Shown: positions 8,497-15,158, counted from the first letter of the stretch. The stretch is 17,082 bases of DNA from Bacteriovoracaceae bacterium UBA7317 (GCA_002474345.1 DKQD01000070.1:1-17082); one strand, 5' to 3'. Notes: a model not told the origin generated them from the sequence alone. Made by a program: numbers and translations.

Positions 8497-8820
8497 TCAA
8501 AATTTAATTTGAATTATAAAGTCCAGAGACTTTTTTACATTGTTTCTAGGACTAGAATCTGGGCCTGTATTATCCATACAGTCCCTAAAACCGTTATTGT
8601 GTTGTTTCAAAATTGCTCCTCTAGAAGTTATACAAGTTGCCCTCCAATTTTTCCAAAAGCCACGAACTTTTTTTGATGGTTTGCTTACGATTGTGTTTTT
8701 TTCATATAAAGGAACTTCTCCTTTAAACTCAATTGCCTGAGTCAGTGCAAGCCGAATATCAAAGAAGATAAAAATCAAAGTAGTAAAAATCAAAAAATTT
8801 AATTTTTTTTTGTTTTTCAT
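8497..8820 (-). CDS. Small secreted hypothetical protein (107 aa)
   Basis: There is a basic N-terminus (MKNKKK), a Phe/Ile-rich hydrophobic core and a likely cleavage site near residue 29 (LALTQA), giving a mature protein of about 78 residues. C63 and C81 could form one disulfide. Between them lies a Trp/Arg/Gly-rich segment (RGFWKNWRATCITSRG) that looks like folded structure rather than linker. I recognise no family. ATG at 8820 has GGA about 11 bases upstream, a weak site. The gene is tail-to-tail with the PLD gene, only 23 bp apart. Its promoter must lie in the AT-rich stretch that also precedes the receiver-domain gene. Confidence 0.65.
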   Translation of the reverse strand: MKNKKKLNFLIFTTLIFIFFDIRLALTQAIEFKGEVPLYEKNTIVSKPSKKVRGFWKNWRATCITSRGAILKQHNNGFRDCMDNTGPDSSPRNNVKKSLDFIIQIKF

Positions 8821-8918
8821 TTTTCAATTATTCCAAAGAAAAATAAAAAGCTTCGCCATTAATATTATAAAGGCTAAATTTATTCTTTCAGACAAAATTT
8901 CAAATAAAGCTTTTTATC

Positions 8919-8932
8919 AATAAAGTTTATTT
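8919..8932. repeat. Copy 1 of AATAAAGTTTATTT palindromic motif
   Basis: The 14-mer AATAAAGTTTATTT is an inverted repeat (AATAAA / TTTATT) around a central G. The identical 14-mer occurs at 17008-17021. Both copies are intergenic. The low complexity makes chance a serious alternative. Confidence 0.35.
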
Positions 8933-8961
8933 AAAAGATAATTTTTTAAAGGCGATAATCT

Positions 8962-8992
8962 AACATTTTTAAATAGATAAACTAAAAATGTT
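8962..8992. repeat. 10-base inverted repeat with 11-base loop
   Basis: AACATTTTTA at 8962-8971 pairs perfectly with TAAAAATGTT at 8983-8992. It lies about 115 bases upstream of the receiver-domain start region. There is no T-tract after the stem and it is AT-rich, so an operator or a weak hairpin is likelier than a terminator. Confidence 0.5.
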
Positions 8993-9107
8993 CATTTTAT
9001 TTCAATGAAAAAAATAAGAAAAAAATTAAATGGATGTAAAAAATGAATATGGTTTAAATTTTATCTAGGTTCTTCAGTTAAAAACCGATACTTCTCAAAG
9101 GAGTGCC

Positions 9108-9122
9108 ATGTTATTTTATTAG
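9108..9122 (+). other. Minimal leader-like ORF (MLFY-stop) with strong ribosome site
   Basis: AAAGGAG at 9097-9103 is the best Shine-Dalgarno sequence of this area. It sits four bases before an ATG at 9108, whose frame encodes only Met-Leu-Phe-Tyr before TAG at 9120-9122. The frame ends 25 bases before the receiver-domain ATG at 9148. It may act as a translational leader or coupling element, or be what is left after a small sequence change at the gene's 5' end. Confidence 0.45.
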
Positions 9123-9147
9123 AATGATACAAAATAGTGAGGCTTAC

Positions 9148-9537
9148 ATGAGATTTCTAATACTTGAAGATGACGATTCAATGGTCAAGCTCTATACTCA
9201 TTGGCTAAATAAAGCAAATATTCAAACAGATACTTGTTCATCAGGCACTGATGCTATTAAAAACCATTTTAATGATAAAAACCACAACTTTGACCTTGTT
9301 ATTGCCGACTTACATTTAGAAGGTGATAAAAGTGGTGATCAAGTTATCGACCTTCTTAAAAATTTAGAAATGACTTCTAAAGACAAGACACCAGTATTAT
9401 TTTTAAGTGCGAATATTAATAAAGAACTTAGAATCCAGTTTAAAAAAGAGAAACACATTAAATTCATGGAAAAGAAAAATATAGGATATAGTAATTTTCT
9501 GCAAAGGATTGAAAGTTTAACAACCAAAGAAAAGTAG
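9148..9537 (+). CDS. Stand-alone response-regulator receiver domain (CheY-like)
   Basis: Starting at ATG 9148 the protein has 129 residues, exactly one receiver domain. The acidic pocket is E7-D8-D9, the phosphoacceptor is D54 (DLVIADLHLEG), the conserved Ser/Thr is S87 (VLFLSAN) and the conserved Lys is K109 (FMEKKN). All residues for phosphorylation are therefore present. There is no DNA-binding or enzymatic output domain, so it should act by protein contact or as a phosphorelay intermediate. No histidine kinase lies nearby. The start is supported by TGAGG five bases upstream. A GTG at 9103 in the same frame would add 15 residues unlike the family, and it overlaps the Shine-Dalgarno sequence of the upstream mini-ORF. 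Confidence 0.9.
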   Translation: MRFLILEDDDSMVKLYTHWLNKANIQTDTCSSGTDAIKNHFNDKNHNFDLVIADLHLEGDKSGDQVIDLLKNLEMTSKDKTPVLFLSANINKELRIQFKKEKHIKFMEKKNIGYSNFLQRIESLTTKEK

Positions 9538-9553
9538 TTCTCCTAGAGTAACC

Positions 9554-9565
9554 ATCAAATTTGAT
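9554..9565. repeat. 12-base perfect palindrome, candidate operator half
   Basis: ATCAAATTTGAT is perfectly self-complementary. It lies 19 bases upstream of the putative -35 box of the membrane-protein gene and resembles the second palindrome there (shared CAAA...TTTGA elements). Confidence 0.4.
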
Positions 9566-9577
9566 CTTCCTTTTCAA

Positions 9578-9594
9578 AAGAATTTGAAATTCTT
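9578..9594. repeat. 17-base palindrome overlapping a putative -35 box
   Basis: AAGAATTTGAAATTCTT has 8-base arms around a central G. An overlapping inverted repeat, TTTCAAA (9572-9578) and TTTGAAA (9583-9589), shares it. Its position over the TTGAAA hexamer suits a repressor or activator site. Confidence 0.45.
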
Positions 9595-9611
9595 GTCATT
9601 TCATATAAAAT
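9584..9611 (+). promoter_or_regulatory. Candidate σ70-type promoter for the gene at 9636
   Basis: TTGAAA at 9584-9589 and TAAAAT at 9606-9611 are separated by 16 bases. An alternative -10, TATAAA at 9604, gives only 14. Transcription would start about 17 bases before the ribosome site AGGGGG (9621-9626). Confidence 0.4.
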
Positions 9612-9635
9612 AAAGCGAAAAGGGGGAACAAAAAA

Positions 9636-10049
9636 ATGCCTTCAGAAGATAATGAAATTTTACCAAAAAGAAGAGTCGATATCACTTTCTTGCTTTGGTC
9701 CGGAATCATTCTCCATGCAACTATTTTTCTTTTATATGTCCCAGGAATTATTTTTCATTTTCTTGATCCAAATATGATACAAAACTTTTTAGGTCCTTCC
9801 TACAAAGAGTTTCTTGACCAATCTATTTGGAAACACCTCATATTTTTACTTATTGATGGTGGCCTTTGCTTCTTTGCTTATGAGCTCATTTATTGGAAAA
9901 AAAGAGGTTTTATAGGACTTTTATGCCTTTTTATGCTTCTTATTGGTATGAGTTTAGAAAGAGAAAACTGGCCAATTTTTATCTCTGATATATTATTGGC
10001 AGTTATCTTTTCGCAATATTACTTTTCTAACGAAAAGTATCTAGAATAA
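9636..10049 (+). CDS. Small polytopic membrane protein, four predicted helices
   Basis: The protein has 137 residues. A short acidic/basic N-terminus (MPSEDNEILPKRR) is followed by hydrophobic segments at about 17-42, 67-87, 90-107 and 113-129. No catalytic motif or known family is evident. Charged residues flanking the helices (KRR before the first, WKKRG between the second and third) suggest a cytoplasmic N-terminus. The ribosome site AGGGGG lies nine bases before the ATG. A candidate promoter and two palindromes lie immediately upstream. It precedes the patatin gene by 74 bp on the same strand, so cotranscription is possible. It could be a partner or membrane anchor for it, but that is inference from position only. 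Confidence 0.75.
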   Translation: MPSEDNEILPKRRVDITFLLWSGIILHATIFLLYVPGIIFHFLDPNMIQNFLGPSYKEFLDQSIWKHLIFLLIDGGLCFFAYELIYWKKRGFIGLLCLFMLLIGMSLERENWPIFISDILLAVIFSQYYFSNEKYLE

Positions 10050-10123
10050 GAAAATCCTACCCAAAAAAAAGAAGATGATCTCAAATCTACAATTAATCTA
10101 ATTTCGTACCGATTTTGGCTCGG

Positions 10124-11620
10124 ATGAAATATTTTAAGATGACAAAAAGCCTTATGGAAGGCTTTATTATTAAAAATCCTGATATAAAGCCTTTCCTTTT
10201 TGAAAAAGGCGAAGTTTACCAGTTTAGTGAAAACACTTACCTTGAAATTAAAAGGCGTCCTAATTCTTTTAAAACAGCTTTTTTCAAAGAAGGCCTTATT
10301 CCAGATGAGACTAAATCTGACCTTAAAAAAAGAATTTATTTTTCTCTAAAATCTTATCTCCATGACCCGATTCCTGATAACACCATTCAAGATCTGTATT
10401 TATTTTTAGACGCAGACAAAAATGTTCAAGTAGAATACCTGGGAAGAGATCTAAAGTTAAGTGCTTATTCAAAGCAAATAAGGAAATTTGATAAACATGT
10501 TTTTTCTTTTGATATCTTAAATGGGACGAGAAATTATTTTTGGAAAATTCATCTAAGCAAGGAACGGTTTAGAAAAATAAAGTTTGAAGATAACTTATCC
10601 AATCTAAAAAGGTGGTTCAATGATGAAGATGCAACAATAATACTGAGTCTAGGTGGTGGAGGACTTAGGGCCCATGCTATACCGACAGTTTTAAAAATAT
10701 TTGATTTTCTTGATATCAGAAAAAATATAGATGAACTTTGGGGATGCTCAGGAGGCTCTATTATTGGAGGTTACTATGCCTATGGAATTCCACCCTTATT
10801 TATTGAAAAAATATGTTTCGATTTTTACAACGAAAGACACGAAGATTTTATTATAAAAGGTGACCTTTTCAATTCATTTAAAACTTTTACGAAACAAATT
10901 CAAGGAAAAAAATTAAGTGAACTTATCGGAATAGTTGAACTACAAAAAACTCTTCAATTAGCTTTTGACAATGAAAAAAATAGAACAGAAAAGAAAGAAA
11001 ATATTAAATTAAACGATATACCTTTTTTTTCTCTTGTTAGTACTCCTTTTCAAAAGGAAATGATGGCCCTTACAGAAAAAAAATGGATTCCCCCTGAATG
11101 TAGTTCATTTCTCAAGGAGGCCGAACCCTTTGAATCGATTTGTGCTTCTTCATGTATTCCTTTAATAATGAAGCCGATTGTTAAACATTATCCTGAAGGT
11201 AGTTATACTTTTTTTGACGGAGCTTTGAGTGAGGAAATACCCTTAATTTTGCCTTTTAAAAAGTTCATGGCAGAAAAAAAAGTTAATCCAGATAAAAAGA
11301 AATTAAAAATATTTTATATTAATTTAAATTCAAGATTTAGAGAATCAAAAGCTATCTCCCATTTCTTTTCAAAAAAAAACCTTACTTTTATTTATAAAAA
11401 AATTCTTCTTTTAGACAAGTCACTTGATAAGAAAATTGAAAAGACATTAGACGAATTAAAATCAAATCCAGATGTTGATATTTTGGGATTAGATCTTATT
11501 TTAAATAAGAATGCATTTTTGAATACCAAAGAGATACCTTATATCATTAGAAATGGGAGAAATCACTTTCTTGAAGAGCTCTTATCTTTAGAAAAGAGTT
11601 TAAAAATTAAAAACAATTAA
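10124..11620 (+). CDS. Patatin-like phospholipase with uncharacterised N-terminal domain
   Basis: This is a lipid acyl hydrolase with a Ser-Asp dyad. Counting from ATG 10124 (498 residues), the glycine-rich oxyanion loop GGGGLR is at 177-182, the nucleophile elbow G-C-S209-G-G at 207-211, and the DGA motif with catalytic D365 at 365-367. All patatin core elements are therefore present. The ~170 residues before the core are unusual for a minimal patatin. They form an α/β-looking acidic/basic domain I do not recognise. There is no signal peptide, so the enzyme is cytoplasmic or exported by a signal-independent route, as in ExoU-like patatins (analogy only). The start is uncertain: there is no clear Shine-Dalgarno before 10124, TTG 10115 would add three residues, and ATG 10139 is also possible. 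It converges on a pseudogene 25 bp beyond its stop. Confidence 0.9.
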   Translation: MKYFKMTKSLMEGFIIKNPDIKPFLFEKGEVYQFSENTYLEIKRRPNSFKTAFFKEGLIPDETKSDLKKRIYFSLKSYLHDPIPDNTIQDLYLFLDADKNVQVEYLGRDLKLSAYSKQIRKFDKHVFSFDILNGTRNYFWKIHLSKERFRKIKFEDNLSNLKRWFNDEDATIILSLGGGGLRAHAIPTVLKIFDFLDIRKNIDELWGCSGGSIIGGYYAYGIPPLFIEKICFDFYNERHEDFIIKGDLFNSFKTFTKQIQGKKLSELIGIVELQKTLQLAFDNEKNRTEKKENIKLNDIPFFSLVSTPFQKEMMALTEKKWIPPECSSFLKEAEPFESICASSCIPLIMKPIVKHYPEGSYTFFDGALSEEIPLILPFKKFMAEKKVNPDKKKLKIFYINLNSRFRESKAISHFFSKKNLTFIYKKILLLDKSLDKKIEKTLDELKSNPDVDILGLDLILNKNAFLNTKEIPYIIRNGRNHFLEELLSLEKSLKIKNN

Positions 11621-11645
11621 TATTTTTTTTGACACTATACTTAAT

Positions 11646-12107
11646 TCAGTCTCTTAGAAAAGCCAATCCTTTTAAAAATACTTTACCGAGAGCTTTTCCT
11701 TCAACTTCCAGCTGACCCCTTTTACTTTCTGAGTCTTCCGTTGGTCTATAAAAGTGAAGGTAAGAAAAAATTGATAAGTCTCTTCCTTCTTCATCATAAA
11801 ACATTTCTAGTTTAATTGTATTGCCTGGTTCTGAAAATATTTTCGAATTATCAACGCCTTCATGAGCGGGCTCCAATGTTTTCCATTTATTGAGGGTTAA
11901 CTCTCCTTTTAATTCATCTAATTTTTTCTCTATCATAACAAGGATACTAAAATCTATTAAGCGGTCACTTTGCGCTACTTCAATTTTAATATCTTCATCA
12001 GTTATTGAATACTCAATCCCTTTTGAAACAGCATCGACAAATTATTTAACTAAATCTGAGTCCTGGGAGTTTTCCTCTTTCCACATAAACGTTATTTTTG
12101 AACTCAT
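11646..12107 (-). pseudogene. Hypothetical protein gene broken by one in-frame TAA at codon 22
   Basis: From ATG 12107 the - strand reads MSSKITFMWKEENSQDSDLV-K and then TAA at 12042-12044. The same frame continues without interruption (FVDAVSKGIEYS onward) to the natural TGA at 11646-11648. That gives 153 codons with a single internal stop at position 22. The ATG has an excellent ribosome site (AAGAGGTG, about five bases upstream) and a TATAAT box about 45 bases upstream. A downstream ATG at 11936 has no ribosome site, so the 96-residue remainder is unlikely to be an independent gene. The product would be soluble, acidic, mixed α/β and without signal peptide. I recognise no family. The stop could come from one substitution (for example CAA to TAA). 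Alternatives are a sequencing error or stop-codon readthrough. Confidence 0.75.
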
Positions 12108-12151
12108 ACAAACACCTCTTATTTTTTTCCGAGTTAGGCCACAATAGAAAC

Positions 12152-12157
12152 ATTATA
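12152..12157 (-). promoter_or_regulatory. Perfect -10 box upstream of the interrupted gene
   Basis: Read on the - strand the bases are TATAAT. The predicted transcript would start near 12145, about 38 bases before ATG 12107. The region 17 bases upstream has no good -35 hexamer (AATAAA). Confidence 0.4.
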
Positions 12158-12167
12158 GCCTTAGGCT
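12157..12167. repeat. Short palindrome AGCCTTAGGCT abutting the -10 box
   Basis: AGCCT and AGGCT flank a central T, directly upstream of the - strand TATAAT and sharing its first base. This position suits an operator. It is too short for a confident terminator, and no + strand gene ends here. Confidence 0.35.
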
Positions 12168-12220
12168 TTCAATTTTTATTTTTTTTAAACAATATGGTAA
12201 AAATAAAATTTAAACAATTT

Positions 12221-12765
12221 TTATGAGATTCTATATTTTTTAAAGAAAAAATATATTAAAACCATCCAAATAAGTAGAGAAATTGAAAGACCAAAATATA
12301 CACCTCCTATATAATCACCCCTTATAAGCTTAATAAAAAGAGTAGAGATTAAATTTTTTTAAATAATGGCAATAAAAAGTGACAAAGAGGGATATAAATA
12401 TCATACCCCTCCCAAAAAAAAAGGCCTCCACCAAGCCAAAAATTAATTGATTTTAGGTGAGTAATAAAATTATCACCTGATGAAATGATCAAAAAAAAAT
12501 AATTTTGCCCCAAACTAAAAGCTAAAAAATGTACCTAAAAATATGGTTAAAAAGCCTTTCGTCGGAATCTTTTGTAGATTTATAATGACAAGAGAAAGCT
12601 TATGGGCAGATACCCAGGCCATACCCATAAAAACAAAGTAAACAGGAATATTAAATGAAAAAATTTTTATTTTCTTTCCATTTTTTTAAAAAAAGAAAAA
12701 CCATTAGTCGGCATGGTGGGCGCCGAATCATATAAATTAAAGATTATAAAAGGATCACGCTCCAT
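12221..12765 (-). pseudogene. Degraded polytopic membrane-protein gene (three frameshifts, one stop)
   Basis: The - strand can be read as one decayed gene. It starts at ATG 12765 (MERDPFIIFNLYDSAPTMPT), overlapping the last 11 bases of the catalase-like gene. A missing base in the A-run at 12670-12673 shifts into FSFNIPVYFVFMGMAWVSAH, which continues to an in-frame TAG at 12515-12517. An extra base in the 9-base run at 12491-12499 shifts into SSGDNFITHLKSINFWLGGG. A missing base in the run at 12354-12360 shifts into LIRGDYIGGVYFGLSISLLI, ending at TAA 12221-12223. Correcting the three slips gives 546 bases, an exact 182 codons, so the reconstruction is self-consistent. The product would have about four to five membrane helices, with histidines in SAHKLS, FITHLKS and PLCHFLL. 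I recognise no family. It was probably translationally coupled to the upstream gene. Confidence 0.72.
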
Positions 12766-13708
12766 GATTTATATCTTCCCTCCATATTGGATGATAAAAG
12801 TGAAGTCTTCTATCACAACTTTTTGATGTAACGCTATCATCAAAGTGAATATATCCAACCTTCATCCACTTTTTCTTTTTATCATCGTTGCTAATAAAAA
12901 TGTCATAATGGATTCCATTTCTATAATTTTCTATATTAAGCTCGTGCCTAAAATCAGGAATTCTCTTTATTTCCCTCTTCCTACCCTTTAGCTCCAAATA
13001 TTTTGGAGTAATCGCCTTTTTTGGGTCCTTTAAACCCATCTCAGAAAACTGGTATAATTGCCTTATGTCTGCATTTTTATCAGCTTTATTGAATGCAACT
13101 TTTAAAGCAAGTGCTACAGGACCTTTTGCTAATGTGGCCAACTCCTTGTGAATTGTTCGGTCCGGGTTATTTGATAAAGTGGCCTCGAGAAAAGACTTGG
13201 TTCTACTACCTCCAAAATCTTCAAGTAAAAGAAAGTTTGCAGTTTTCAAGTACTTCATAGAGTTTGGATCTTTTGTTGGATAAACCTTTCCGGCCATCCC
13301 TAAAAACCTTACATCCTTACTTAGACTAGAAACAGCAGTTAAAGATGTTGATGCCCTGGCTATTATCATACCAACGGCTCCCTTTTCAAAAAGGCCTGTA
13401 AATTTTGTTTTTTTTGTAATATTCCAAGTTCCTTTGAGGCATGTCCCATTTGCATGAATTCTTTTTTTAAATTCTTTTTTTAAATCACTTTTATCTATAA
13501 CAACTCTTTTTGAATCTTTTTTGATATGTCTTGCTAAAAAGCCAAAATCCAAAGCAGTTACTTTTGTAAGAGGGAAATCGCCTCGGTACCGATCACTTTT
13601 TATCACTTTCCATACTTTGGCAAATTGACTACCTTTATACACTTCAGATTGAGCGGTCAAGGAGGAAGTTAATGTAAACAAAAGCATGAGTATAACCATA
13701 ACCTTCAT
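12755..13708 (-). CDS. Exported catalase-superfamily-like protein
   Basis: The protein has 317 residues with a signal peptide of about residues 1-20 (ending LTAQS). The middle follows the catalase-fold signature order. KRIHANGTCLKGTW (82-95) has H85 where catalases have the distal-heme histidine (VHAKG...). LFEKGAVGMIIARAS (106-120) corresponds to the lF..G...RFS element. RFLGMAGKVYPT (134-145) corresponds to RGFA.KFYT. KTANFLLLEDF (155-165) has N158 near the catalase active-site Asn. I do not see the R-x-F/x-Y helix with the proximal tyrosine ligand, so heme binding is unproven. C89 (HANGTC) and C305 or so (KSCDRR) could form a disulfide. ATG at 13708 has AAGGA about seven bases upstream. 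Its end overlaps by 11 bases the start of a now-degraded membrane-protein gene, implying an original two-gene unit. Confidence 0.68.
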   Translation of the reverse strand: MKVMVILMLLFTLTSSLTAQSEVYKGSQFAKVWKVIKSDRYRGDFPLTKVTALDFGFLARHIKKDSKRVVIDKSDLKKEFKKRIHANGTCLKGTWNITKKTKFTGLFEKGAVGMIIARASTSLTAVSSLSKDVRFLGMAGKVYPTKDPNSMKYLKTANFLLLEDFGGSRTKSFLEATLSNNPDRTIHKELATLAKGPVALALKVAFNKADKNADIRQLYQFSEMGLKDPKKAITPKYLELKGRKREIKRIPDFRHELNIENYRNGIHYDIFISNDDKKKKWMKVGYIHFDDSVTSKSCDRRLHFYHPIWREDINHGA

Positions 13709-13919
13709 GTTTTTTCCTTTTTCAGTTTCGTATTTTACCTAAGAATAAAAATAATTTAGAACCTTTACTCTTTTAACCATAACCCGAATAACTTTATCAT
13801 CCAATAGGCTTTTGTAAGGGAAGAAAAAGAAGAGTCACATTAAGTGCGACTTTCACGATCAACTTTCAATTGGAAATGAAGAAAAAGTAATTTTCAACGG
13901 CATCTGTAAAAAAATTCAG

Positions 13920-14675
13920 TTATAAATCAAAATCTCTCATTTTCTTTATCACCCACTTTGGATCATCAAGAGTCAAATCATGGCCTGCATCAAGATGAAA
14001 TTCAATGGATGCATTTAAATAGGAGGCCAAATCTTCTGAACATTTAGAATCTACCATCCTGTCCCTTTTTGAAGCTAAAAAGAGGATAGGAACTTGAATA
14101 GAACTTGAAACCTTAAACGAAAAAGCTACTTGGAGTTGACGGAAAAAATTTTTTTTATCAGGTGCGATTTCTTCTGCATAGTGACTCCACTCATCCACAA
14201 TCTTTTCATCAACAGTTCTATTTGAAACTAAACGAAAAGTATTCCTCTCCCTTTCTCTTTTATCTTCTTCTTTGATTGCCTTTGCCAAATTTAATAGTCC
14301 TTCGACCCTTATTCTTTTTAAAAGGGAAGAAATATTACCTGCACTTGTATTCATTATAACTCCACACTTAAAGTCATCCGGAAAGGCCCGCAACCACTCT
14401 AAGGCAATCATTCCTCCTAAAGAAATTGAACATAAGACAGACTCATTGTTTTCACCATAACTTGCTTTTACCTTTAAATACTCTTTTCTTAGTTCAAGAA
14501 CACAACCATGAACTGTTCTAGGAGATATTTTATCAGCTTTCTTTCCAAAGCCTGGTAACTCCAAGCAGTACAAAAAAGAACATTCTTTTTCCAACAGTTT
14601 ACTAAATTTCCCCCAATGACGTATTTCCCGACCTAGTCCTCTAATTAAAAAGAAATTAAGGTTTTCTAACTCCAT
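13920..14675 (-). CDS. α/β-hydrolase fold protein
   Basis: The protein has 251 residues with no signal peptide, so it is cytoplasmic. The α/β-hydrolase elements are in order: an N-terminal oxyanion-type loop (LIRGLGRE, 10-17), strand and ELPGFGKK (39-46), nucleophile elbow C-S-I-S85-L-G-G, a helical cap at about 112-188, the acid D205 in FLASKRDRMVD, and H232 in DAGHDLTLDDP. The triad S85-D205-H232 is complete. The elbow is S-x-S-x-G-G rather than the usual G-x-S-x-G-G. General architecture resembles esterases and BioH/MenH-type enzymes, but the substrate cannot be assigned. ATG 14675 is preceded by AAGGA at about seven to eight bases. It is the third gene of a probable operon after the β-barrel-like and four-cysteine proteins, 71 bp after the latter. 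Confidence 0.85.
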   Translation of the reverse strand: MELENLNFFLIRGLGREIRHWGKFSKLLEKECSFLYCLELPGFGKKADKISPRTVHGCVLELRKEYLKVKASYGENNESVLCSISLGGMIALEWLRAFPDDFKCGVIMNTSAGNISSLLKRIRVEGLLNLAKAIKEEDKRERERNTFRLVSNRTVDEKIVDEWSHYAEEIAPDKKNFFRQLQVAFSFKVSSSIQVPILFLASKRDRMVDSKCSEDLASYLNASIEFHLDAGHDLTLDDPKWVIKKMRDFDL

Positions 14676-14746
14676 TTTTTGGTCCTTTTATATAATTCCA
14701 TTTAATTTCGATTCAATTCATTAGAAAAAGGCACCTTAATATATTA

Positions 14747-15127
14747 TTAAAGGCAACTTGAACCACTTTGATCTATAGAAAGGTCCCCTTTCACAAGTTG
14801 GACATTGAGGCATAGTGACTTCCCTTCCATCTTCTGTATCATCAGAAAAAGCTGTTCACATTCATGACTGTCTAAATCAATCCTATCAATAATTTTTTCT
14901 TCTTTCGACAAAAAATGAAGGCCATTGAAAAAGGATTGACAATCTAGGTTTACCTTAGGAAAGATACTCTCCTGCTTGAGTCTAAATATATACTCATAAT
15001 CGGTTTGCTCAAGTCCTATTACCTTAAGAGTAAATTCTTGATTGTCCTTAATACCATTTGCATTAATTTCTAGTGAAAAACTCACAAATAGCAAAACCAA
15101 AATAAAAGACAAGTTGCTTGTTTTCAT
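14747..15127 (-). CDS. Small secreted four-cysteine protein
   Basis: The protein has 126 residues with a signal peptide of about residues 1-24 (SLEINANG cleavage region). The mature protein has four cysteines (C63, C90, C106, C125), enough for two disulfides, as expected for a periplasmic or surface protein. C125 is the penultimate residue. Strand-like segments (EFTLKVIGL, YEYIFRLKQ, SLCLNVQLV) suggest a small β-rich domain. I recognise no family. There is no good ribosome site. The ATG lies 31 bp after the stop of the upstream outer-membrane protein gene, so translation may depend on coupling within the operon. Confidence 0.72.
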   Translation of the reverse strand: MKTSNLSFILVLLFVSFSLEINANGIKDNQEFTLKVIGLEQTDYEYIFRLKQESIFPKVNLDCQSFFNGLHFLSKEEKIIDRIDLDSHECEQLFLMIQKMEGKSLCLNVQLVKGDLSIDQSGSSCL

Positions 15128-15158
15128 AAATGAGTAGATCGGTGGAATGGAAATTTTC

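Larger units (their letters stand above)
8821..9147. other. AT-rich divergent regulatory region
   Basis: This 327-base stretch separates the 107-aa gene (-) from the receiver-domain gene (+). It holds no gene except a five-codon leader-like frame at 9108-9122. Notable structure includes a 10-base-stem inverted repeat at 8962-8992 and a 14-base AT palindrome core at 8919-8932 that recurs near the right end of the window. I cannot place promoters with confidence because most hexamers are AT-rich by default. Confidence 0.5.

Noticed and set aside
8464..8740. Two + strand frames (8464-8676 and 8540-8740) after the PLD gene
   Set aside because: They run antisense to the 107-aa gene, which has a signal peptide and a paired-cysteine domain. 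Neither has a good start site.
11600..11640. A/T-only imperfect stem followed by eight T's after the patatin stop, as a terminator
   Set aside because: The stem is AT-only with a bulge. In this AT-rich sequence a T-run alone is not evidence enough.
11890..12147. 85-codon + strand frame
   Set aside because: It is antisense to the interrupted gene at 11646-12107, whose - strand reading has promoter, ribosome site and protein-like sequence.
12157..12187. AGCC-TTA-GGCT followed by a T-rich stretch, as a + strand terminator
   Set aside because: Only four base pairs, and no + strand gene ends upstream. A promoter-associated palindrome on the - strand fits better.
13831..13850. Imperfect inverted repeat near GTCAC...GTGCGAC before the α/β hydrolase 3' end
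   Set aside because: A mismatch near the middle and short arms, so not distinguishable from chance.
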